From a virus: a stretch of 27,517 nt of DNA. The stretch covers positions 1 through 27,517 of IMG/VR virus record IMGVR_UViG_3300009610_000362. One strand, 5' to 3'. Within the stretch, counting starts at the first letter, position 1, and the number at the start of each line of letters is the position of its first letter. Shown piece by piece: positions 21,957 through 27,517 of the stretch. The translations under genes and the position numbers were made by a program. Below the pieces are notes generated by a model that was given only the letters and a program-made list of their open reading frames with translations, searched no databases and was not told the DNA's origin.

Positions 21957-22490
21957 ATGAAATGGCATGATAGGATTCAAGTAATTCTCAATACGCTCGC
22001 CGCCAAATTTCCATCTTGGGTAGCTGATGATAGTGGTTCTCCTAGCCCCAGATATAAACTAAATGAAATGTTTGCTCAACAGGTTTGTTTTGAGTTTGGT
22101 CCTAACTATGGGCTGAAACGTGCTGACAATGGCCGACCTATTAGTAGTGAAAATCTTGCCATGAAGGATGGTGATAAACTCTTTGCTTGGGCATGGGAGA
22201 ATAAGCATGATGGCACTGTTGATAACATGCCAGATGCAGAAGATATTACTGGGCAGGTATTTGTAAAGGTAGACCCTATTAATCATTTGAATGTTCCTAG
22301 TGAGAATCCTAATCCAGAAGAACCGGGAGAAGGAGAACCTACTGAAGTTCCTGCATCTTTGGATATTGGTGCTATTCTAGTAGCTCTTGATGCTAGTACT
22401 TCAGCTAGTTCAATTCTAGCTGCTCAAGTAAAGCATCTTACAGGTGAAATTACCAAACTGAATAAGAATGGTGTCAAGTTGCGATGGTAA
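21957..22490 (+). CDS. Hypothetical conserved phage protein
   Basis: 177 aa. GAGGTG precedes the ATG. The segment FAQQVCFEFGPNYGLKRADNGRPISSENLAMKDGDKLFAWAWENKHDG, in pieces, together with DITGQVFVKVDPINHL, has the look of a conserved phage protein of unknown function often found near tail genes. A Pro/Glu-rich linker (about 120-133) leads to a C-terminal helix (LDIGAILVALDASTSASSIL) and a short helix that could be a coiled coil. There is no signal peptide or membrane helix. The 3' end overlaps the next gene by 7 nt. Confidence 0.55.
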   Translation: MKWHDRIQVILNTLAAKFPSWVADDSGSPSPRYKLNEMFAQQVCFEFGPNYGLKRADNGRPISSENLAMKDGDKLFAWAWENKHDGTVDNMPDAEDITGQVFVKVDPINHLNVPSENPNPEEPGEGEPTEVPASLDIGAILVALDASTSASSILAAQVKHLTGEITKLNKNGVKLRW

Positions 22491-22864
22491 AGGTTCGACG
22501 TTATACTCCTAATGATGCACCTAAGATAGATGAGATTTATCAAAGGTGTCATGGGCATTTCAATTTACCCATTATCAAACATTCTTTGGGAATGCCAATA
22601 GTTGAGAAAGATGGCGAAATCATAGCCTTCGGAGCGTTTCAACTTATACCTGAAGTTATAATGGTGGCTGACAATCATCGGCCGAAAAGGGAACAGGTTG
22701 AGGCCCTAACAGAACTATTAGGTATAGCTGAAATGCTGGCTAAGTTACATGATTTTACCGAGTATTATGCATTCCCAGATACTAGTAAGTTTGGCGATAT
22801 ACTAAAGAAGCATTATGGCTTTGAAGATTGTAAACCGGTTCTAATTAAGAAGGTAGAAGGATAA
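22484..22864 (+). CDS. GNAT-fold acetyltransferase-like protein
   Basis: 126 aa. The N-terminus VKVRRYTPNDAPKIDEIYQRCHG and the following PIVEKDGEIIAFGAFQLIPEVIMVAD have the strand-helix-strand layout of GNAT N-acetyltransferases. The C-terminal ILKKHYGFEDC is also GNAT-like. The acetyl-CoA pyrophosphate loop (Q/R-x-x-G-x-G/A) is not visible where expected, so the protein may have lost catalysis or use an unusual loop. Proteins like this recur in phage late regions, and the target is unknown. The start overlaps the upstream gene by 7 nt. Confidence 0.55.
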   Translation: MVKVRRYTPNDAPKIDEIYQRCHGHFNLPIIKHSLGMPIVEKDGEIIAFGAFQLIPEVIMVADNHRPKREQVEALTELLGIAEMLAKLHDFTEYYAFPDTSKFGDILKKHYGFEDCKPVLIKKVEG

Positions 22865-22870
22865 CCTATC

Positions 22871-24064
22871 ATGGGCAATTCTCAGGCCAAAAAGACAAAC
22901 AAAATGATGGACCAGGAGCAATCTAGGCTCTTGGGTGATAACTCTGCCTATAATTCTCAAATGGGTAGAGAACGCAACCAAACAAAATCTTGGTCGGATT
23001 CTGCTCGTGATGATATTTATGGTGGGTATAAGAATTTAATGGACCCCAACTTTGGGGGTGCAGGTGGAAGTGGTGGAGGTGGTGGATATACTGCACCACA
23101 AATGTCACTCCATAAAACACTACAAGGATTGAAGACTGATGATTATGGGAAACTAAAGCAAGGTGCTCATGATGCCTTGAGTGGCTATAATGAGTTTGCC
23201 AAGACTGGTGGATACTCGGATTCAGACCAAGCTAATATTCGAGCTAGGTCTAATTCGACTATCCCATCATTCATGGAAGGTCTAAGAAACAATATGAGCC
23301 AGAAGGCTAATGCCGCTGGTTCAAATGTGGGTAGTATTTTCTCATCTGCATCAGGTCGATTGGCAAGGCAGGGAGCACAAGCGGCTGGTGAACAGGCTTC
23401 TAATACAGAGATGGATTTATCAGATAGAATTAGGTCTGGTAGACAGTGGGGTATTGGTGGTCAGGCAGATATTGGTAAGGTTGGTCTGAGTGGAATGCAA
23501 GATATTGGTAATACAGAACAATCCATTCAGAATGAGAATGACCAAGCTGCTGCTAGTGCTGCTAATGCTAATGCTTCGGCCGCTTCTGGTGCTAGAGATG
23601 ACCAATATCGTCGATATATGTCTGGTTTAGGTGGAATGCAGGAAATGTATGGTAGCAGTCCAGCAGAACTAGCTAGATACGATGATATGGCAATGCAGAA
23701 TCGTGGCCTAACTGGTGGATTAGTTGGTAATAACCTTGACCGTAAGGCTGCCTATAATCCTAATGTTAGCACAATGGATAAGATTGGTAAGATTGCTGGA
23801 ACTGTTGGTAAGGTTGCTGGCACGGCTGCTATGTTCTCATCTAGAGAGCTAAAGGATAACATTGTAGAACTTGACCCACAGACAGTAGCAGAAGGATTGA
23901 AGAAACTTAAGCTGTATAATTGGAACTATAAGGGTGAGAAGATTCGCCATATGGGTCCAATTGCTGAGGAATTCAAGGAAATCTTTGGTGTTGGTGATGG
24001 TGTAACAATTAATATTATTGATGTTATGGCAGTCCTTCTGGCAGCAGAAAAGGCTAGACTGTAA
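22871..24064 (+). CDS. Virion protein with C-terminal S74-type chaperone domain
   Basis: 397 aa. The N-terminal 310 residues are polar, Gly/Ser/Ala/Asn/Gln-rich and partly helical, with a Gly run at about 62-72. The last 75 residues match an intramolecular chaperone (peptidase S74, endosialidase type). They begin SSRELKDNI with Ser323 and Lys328 at the Ser/Lys dyad spacing of that family, followed by LKKLKLYNWNYK, RHMGPIAEEFKEIF and a final helix. Such domains trimerise fibres and then cut themselves off. The gene lies among likely internal virion proteins, so it could be a tail needle or plug rather than a side fibre. Confidence 0.65.
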   Translation: MGNSQAKKTNKMMDQEQSRLLGDNSAYNSQMGRERNQTKSWSDSARDDIYGGYKNLMDPNFGGAGGSGGGGGYTAPQMSLHKTLQGLKTDDYGKLKQGAHDALSGYNEFAKTGGYSDSDQANIRARSNSTIPSFMEGLRNNMSQKANAAGSNVGSIFSSASGRLARQGAQAAGEQASNTEMDLSDRIRSGRQWGIGGQADIGKVGLSGMQDIGNTEQSIQNENDQAAASAANANASAASGARDDQYRRYMSGLGGMQEMYGSSPAELARYDDMAMQNRGLTGGLVGNNLDRKAAYNPNVSTMDKIGKIAGTVGKVAGTAAMFSSRELKDNIVELDPQTVAEGLKKLKLYNWNYKGEKIRHMGPIAEEFKEIFGVGDGVTINIIDVMAVLLAAEKARL

Positions 24065-25647
24065 TGCCTGGAAAAACACCTAAGCAGCGTAGTTTGGGAA
24101 TTAAAAGGCCACCCGGTATTAGTGGTCAATATCCATTGACTCCTTTTCCTGGTAAAGTCTCGCCTAATTTGGGTAATCAATTAAGGAATCCTACTCCCCT
24201 TCCTCCTATTGGACCACCAATACCTGGAATGCCTTTGCCCTTTGAAGGTCCAATGGATTTAGGTCCACAAGGGCCAATTCCTTCTGGATTTGGTGGTCGG
24301 CCTGCGGCGCCGCCTTCAATTCCACAGCGTGGAATGGGTAATTTTGGTAATCAAGGTGGGTGGAATTATCCTGAAGTTAGGCCAGATGGTGGTGGATGGA
24401 AACAACCTAATTTTGCCATTCCTAAGCCACCTGGAATGATGGATAGAATTGGTGGACTATTCAAATCTCCGGCCGCTAGAAAGATTGGTGGTATTGCTAA
24501 AGCTGGTGCTGGTGGTATAGCATCTATGGTAGTCCCACAAATTGCTGGAGCTATATGGCCAAGAAATGATGCTAATCCTACTATGCAGAAATTGAATGGT
24601 AATGCACCATTTGATGCTAGTGGTAGTGGATTAGCTTCCCGGCTCAATCGTGGCATATATGGTGGCGGGGCCGAACCTTTACCGCCAATGCAGGAAGAAC
24701 CTCCCCCACCTAAAGCTGGTGGACAGGATATCAATCTTCCACCTGAAGTTAAGAAAAGTGCATTCAAGCCTAAGCCTAGAAAGCCTATGCTGAATTCATT
24801 AGCTTTTGGTTCAACCGGAGTCCAATTACCTGATATTGAAGTTCCTGAAAATGGAAGCCAATTTGGGCAAGCAATTAATGAGTCAAGGTATGAACTACCC
24901 CCACTCGAATCTAGGGATATTCCTGACTTTATCAACCTTGGAGAACGCTCGAAGAATACTGCTCTAGGTAATGATAATCTAAATGAGGATGGACAGCAAT
25001 CAGGCGAAGCTGATGCCCAAAATCGAAAATCCATATTTGATGTTTACGCTGAACATGTTATGGATATGCCAAAGCGGGAAGATAATAAGCCTAGTAAGTG
25101 GCGTAAATTAGCTGCTGGCACTGCTGGATTCGGGGCTGCATTAAGTGGTGAAGGTGATGGACCTGCTACAGCTTATGGTATTCTCAATCAAAAGCATATA
25201 GAAAAAACACAAGATTGGGAAAGTAAGCTGGAGCAAATGAAGCCATTGCTTGCTCAAGAGACTTCGCGTGGTAATAAAGCCAGCGAAATTGAGTATAAGC
25301 AGGGTCGTGACCAACTGATTAAGTATACATCAAATTTCAAGGCCGAAACTGATAGGATGTATAAGGAAGGACAGTTAGTAGATAAGGGAGTTCAGAGAGA
25401 ACTTGATAGATTGCGTATCCAAATGCAGAGAGAAGTTGCTGAGGGTAAATTAGAACTTGCGAACCAGACTAGACAGGAATTGGAAGAATATAGGAATAAG
25501 TCTCTTGCTGTTGCCAAGCAAAGGGCAGATACAAGCTCGGCCGCCCAAGCTAAACAGAGTGAGAACGTAGATAGTCAAATCAAGAAGCGCACAAGTGATT
25601 CGGCCGTGGATGCGTTCCTCCAGAGTTTACTTGAAGAGAACAAGTAA
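24064..25647 (+). CDS. Pro/Gly-rich probable internal virion protein
   Basis: 527 aa, coupled to the previous gene by TAATG. Residues 1-125 are very rich in Pro and Gly and probably disordered. About 128-165 is an Ala/Gly-rich hydrophobic helix (IAKAGAGGIASMVVPQIAGAI). Residues 190-330 are again disordered, and the C-terminal 170 residues are long charged helices (QRELDRLRIQMQREVAEGKL) ending AVDAFLQSLLEENK. Disorder plus amphipathic and Ala-rich helices is typical of podovirus proteins ejected ahead of the DNA to bridge the cell envelope. No enzyme motif is seen. Confidence 0.5.
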   Translation: MPGKTPKQRSLGIKRPPGISGQYPLTPFPGKVSPNLGNQLRNPTPLPPIGPPIPGMPLPFEGPMDLGPQGPIPSGFGGRPAAPPSIPQRGMGNFGNQGGWNYPEVRPDGGGWKQPNFAIPKPPGMMDRIGGLFKSPAARKIGGIAKAGAGGIASMVVPQIAGAIWPRNDANPTMQKLNGNAPFDASGSGLASRLNRGIYGGGAEPLPPMQEEPPPPKAGGQDINLPPEVKKSAFKPKPRKPMLNSLAFGSTGVQLPDIEVPENGSQFGQAINESRYELPPLESRDIPDFINLGERSKNTALGNDNLNEDGQQSGEADAQNRKSIFDVYAEHVMDMPKREDNKPSKWRKLAAGTAGFGAALSGEGDGPATAYGILNQKHIEKTQDWESKLEQMKPLLAQETSRGNKASEIEYKQGRDQLIKYTSNFKAETDRMYKEGQLVDKGVQRELDRLRIQMQREVAEGKLELANQTRQELEEYRNKSLAVAKQRADTSSAAQAKQSENVDSQIKKRTSDSAVDAFLQSLLEENK

Positions 25648-27215
25648 TGCCTTGGTATGACGATATCTATAAGTTTGGTAAGAGTTCCGCTTCCAAAGCG
25701 TGGAAGTTTGCTTCTGAGCCACAACTACCAAAGGATATAGGGCTAGCAGAAGGTGGATATCCTAAGAAAATATACGATGCTATCCAGCCTATGTCTGCTC
25801 CTATTAATCTTCCAATGGCCTTTACTGGAGCTAGGGCTGCAACAGGAGTAGGTAGGTTAATTAAATCTGGTGGTAAATATAAAGGACCAGCACAAGAAGC
25901 ATTTGAAAGTGCAGCCTATCCTGCAATGCTTTCTAGTCCTCAAACTCCTATTAGGGCAGCTTTAGGTTCATTTGCTGGAACTATGGTTGGCGCCGCACAA
26001 CAAGCTGGTAAAGGTAATTGGTCTAATGCTGGTGGTATTGTTAAGGATGCATTAAATCCAGTTAAAGTTGTTAAAGGTGCAGCTAGAGGATGGATGCAAC
26101 CAGAATTAGCTGGTAAAGTTCCCCAGACAGCAGTATCAGATAAGAATGTTCTTAGTAAAGTACTTGGTGTTCCTACTCGAAATATGAGTGCTGTTGACTA
26201 TCCAGCAGTTGATAACCTTACTAAGCATGGTTTTGGATTAGATGAAGCTCAAAGATTAACATTAGGAGGAACTCCTGAATCTACAGCAGGAAAGACCTTT
26301 GTTAAGTTCTTTGATGACTTTCCATTGGGCCGAGCAATTACTCCATTTGCTAGAATGGGTGTTCATGCGACTGAACAATCATTAGGTACAAAAGGTAGGA
26401 TGTTAGCATCATTAGGTGTAGGTGCTGGTGCTGCTGCATTAGAAGATAAAGTTCCAGTAGGTTTTGAACCTTATCTAGCCGCTGCTGCTGGCCCATTTAC
26501 ATTACCTGCTGCTGCTGGATTAGCTGGTAAACACGCCTATGATAGATATAAGAATGATGATGATAAAGGCTGGATGGATGTTGTTGGGGCAACTCTAAAG
26601 GAAGGTGGTCGTAACCTCCCTATACCAGCTATCTCGCCTGTTGAAGCTGTTAAGAATCTACCTGACATGTTCGTCCCTAATATTCAAAGGGATTTAGCTA
26701 AAGTTAAAGACCCTTATGAGAGAGATACAAAGGGAGATTTCTTTGGTTCTTTGAAAACTAAAATTTCCGGCGCCAGAGAAACGCTCCCTGTTAAGGGTTC
26801 TAAGGTAGATGTATTTGGTAAGTCTGTATCTGGTAGAAAGGATAGTAAGGCAAAGAGATTCTTTACCTCTGAACCTTATGCTGCCGATATTACTCCTGAG
26901 ACTCCAGAAGGCAAGGAAATTGAGAAGTATTCGCCCGACCTAGCCGCGCCGAGCTACTCGAATAAACTTGAGATTAAGGGAGCTAAGGTTCCTCTATCCC
27001 CTGAGACAGCTTCTAAATATCAGGAAGAACAAAGGGCTGGATTAGAGAGTGTAGTTAGGAAGATGATGGATAGTCCTGTTTATCAGGCTATGAGTGATGA
27101 AGAAAAAACAAAGGTTCATGCAGTATTGAAGGAAAAGCTTATACCTAAGATGCGCGCCGCAGCTAAAGTAAAAGCCCTACAAAGGGAACTTGAGGAAAAG
27201 AGGAAGAAGAAATGA
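25647..27215 (+). CDS. Probable internal (ejected) virion protein
   Basis: 522 aa, coupled by TAATG. The N-terminal 300 residues alternate Ala/Gly-rich amphipathic helices (LGSFAGTMVGAAQQAG, ASLGVGAGAAALEDKV, AAAAGPFTLPAAAGLAG) that could insert in membranes. The C-terminal part is different: RETLPVKGSKVDVFGKSV, then VPLSPETASKYQEEQRAG, then helices with MMDSPVYQAMSDEEKTKV and a final Lys/Arg tail. That ending resembles the C-terminal region of large podovirus internal proteins (LPD38-type), there usually joined to a far longer protein. Here it is a short stand-alone version. The match is from memory of patterns, not a search. Confidence 0.5.
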   Translation: MPWYDDIYKFGKSSASKAWKFASEPQLPKDIGLAEGGYPKKIYDAIQPMSAPINLPMAFTGARAATGVGRLIKSGGKYKGPAQEAFESAAYPAMLSSPQTPIRAALGSFAGTMVGAAQQAGKGNWSNAGGIVKDALNPVKVVKGAARGWMQPELAGKVPQTAVSDKNVLSKVLGVPTRNMSAVDYPAVDNLTKHGFGLDEAQRLTLGGTPESTAGKTFVKFFDDFPLGRAITPFARMGVHATEQSLGTKGRMLASLGVGAGAAALEDKVPVGFEPYLAAAAGPFTLPAAAGLAGKHAYDRYKNDDDKGWMDVVGATLKEGGRNLPIPAISPVEAVKNLPDMFVPNIQRDLAKVKDPYERDTKGDFFGSLKTKISGARETLPVKGSKVDVFGKSVSGRKDSKAKRFFTSEPYAADITPETPEGKEIEKYSPDLAAPSYSNKLEIKGAKVPLSPETASKYQEEQRAGLESVVRKMMDSPVYQAMSDEEKTKVHAVLKEKLIPKMRAAAKVKALQRELEEKRKKK

Positions 27216-27385
27216 TTGAACTACTTATTGCCATTGTTGTCATTGGTGTTATAGTCTGGTTGGTGGAAACATATATTCCAATGTCACCACCATTTAGGAC
27301 TATTCTCAGGGTTGTGGTTGTTCTGTTCCTGATTATCTGGTTACTCCGATTTCTTGGTGTTGGTGGGTTGCCTAATTTGAGATAG
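27212..27385 (+). CDS. 57-aa two-helix membrane protein, holin-like
   Basis: 57 aa. It starts in the previous stop (ATGA overlap). Two hydrophobic segments (LLIAIVVIGVIVWLV at about 4-18 and ILRVVVVLFLIIWLL at about 31-45) flank a short polar turn with the motif SPPFRTI. This layout occurs in small membrane proteins of phages and bacteria of the Thivi_2564-like type, some placed near lysis genes. It is a candidate holin or holin partner; no endolysin is visible next to it before the window ends. Confidence 0.65.
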   Translation: MIELLIAIVVIGVIVWLVETYIPMSPPFRTILRVVVVLFLIIWLLRFLGVGGLPNLR

Positions 27386-27517
27386 CATTTCAAGTGCATG
27401 AAATCACGACGATTCATCATTCTGTTATCCCATCTATTATTGCTATTTGAGAAGGGTTATTAACCCATAAATTGAATGATGTATATATATAATATAATGT
27501 ATTTTCATCCCAATTCA
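27386..27517. other. AT-rich non-coding tail of the window
   Basis: No gene is seen in these 132 bp. ATTTCA (27387-27392) pairs with TGAAAT (27399-27404), a weak hairpin without a T-run. A palindrome GGGTTATTAACCC lies at 27454-27466. The rest is strongly AT-rich with overlapping TATAAT elements. It looks like a transcription-unit boundary followed by a new promoter. Confidence 0.45.
27472..27498 (+). promoter_or_regulatory. Possible sigma70-type promoter
   Basis: TTGAAT (27472-27477) is followed after 15 nt by a perfect TATAAT (27493-27498), with a second TATAAT overlapping at 27488-27493. The spacer is 2 nt shorter than ideal. It would fire rightward into sequence beyond the window. Confidence 0.4.

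Noticed and set aside
24366-25034. 222-codon open frame on the minus strand
   Set aside because: It is antisense to a Pro/Gly-rich gene; such composition keeps the opposite strand free of stops. The translation is the expected shadow (Pro/Gly/Ser-rich).
27387-27466. Terminator after the last gene
   Set aside because: Two small dyads exist but neither is followed by a T-run; not called as an intrinsic terminator.
1-27517. tRNA genes, CRISPR arrays, insertion sequences, integrase/attachment site
   Set aside because: Looked for on both strands; no cloverleaf-like segment, regular spacer array, transposase/recombinase frame or terminal inverted repeats were seen.

Overview
This window is the late (packaging and virion) module of a tailed double-stranded DNA phage, most likely a short-tailed, podovirus-like one. 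Every gene I can support is on the plus strand. The genes are tightly packed, many sharing one base as TAATG stop/start overlaps. No integrase, replication, tRNA, rRNA or CRISPR element is visible. The large terminase subunit and the scaffold/major capsid pair are clear. The portal, connector and propeller-like tail protein look like P22-type parts. No tape-measure, sheath or tail-tube gene is seen. The DNA is moderately AT-rich. Sec-type signal peptides, paired cysteines and putative Ig (He_PIG-like) domains suggest a Gram-negative soil or freshwater host; Acidobacteriota is a guess from the style of the secreted proteins.

Layout. 29-772: a small kinase of the HipA/PI-kinase-like fold, closed by an intrinsic terminator. 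828-1211: a structured non-coding control region with a dyad, TATGCAT motifs phased at 10 bp, a GC hairpin, GCACTTG repeats and a possible extended -10 promoter. 1212-4012: small terminase (probable), an unknown protein and large terminase. 4041-5462: small proteins, including a holin-like membrane protein and a coiled-coil protein with a C-terminal membrane anchor. 5463-7907: portal with an inserted four-cysteine zinc ribbon. 7907-14529: a fibre/adhesin cassette in which four proteins start with a signal peptide, ending in a 1031-residue beta-helix protein. 14547-17090: acidic scaffold and major capsid protein, followed by a strong terminator. 17148-22864: completion, connector, tail-nozzle and accessory proteins, including a fifth signal-peptide protein. 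22871-27215: an S74-chaperone-tipped protein and two probable internal (ejected) virion proteins. 27212-27385: a 57-residue two-helix membrane protein.

Two DNA-level signals cover the whole window. On a full read I found no GATC at all, where about 100 would be expected at roughly 40% G+C, and Asp codons switch to GAC before C. In contrast, GGCCGA/TCGGCC (often within CGGCCG) occurs about 49 times, roughly ten times expectation, in all reading frames. The most unusual gene-level feature is the set of five Sec-signal-bearing, Cys-paired proteins inside a virion operon.
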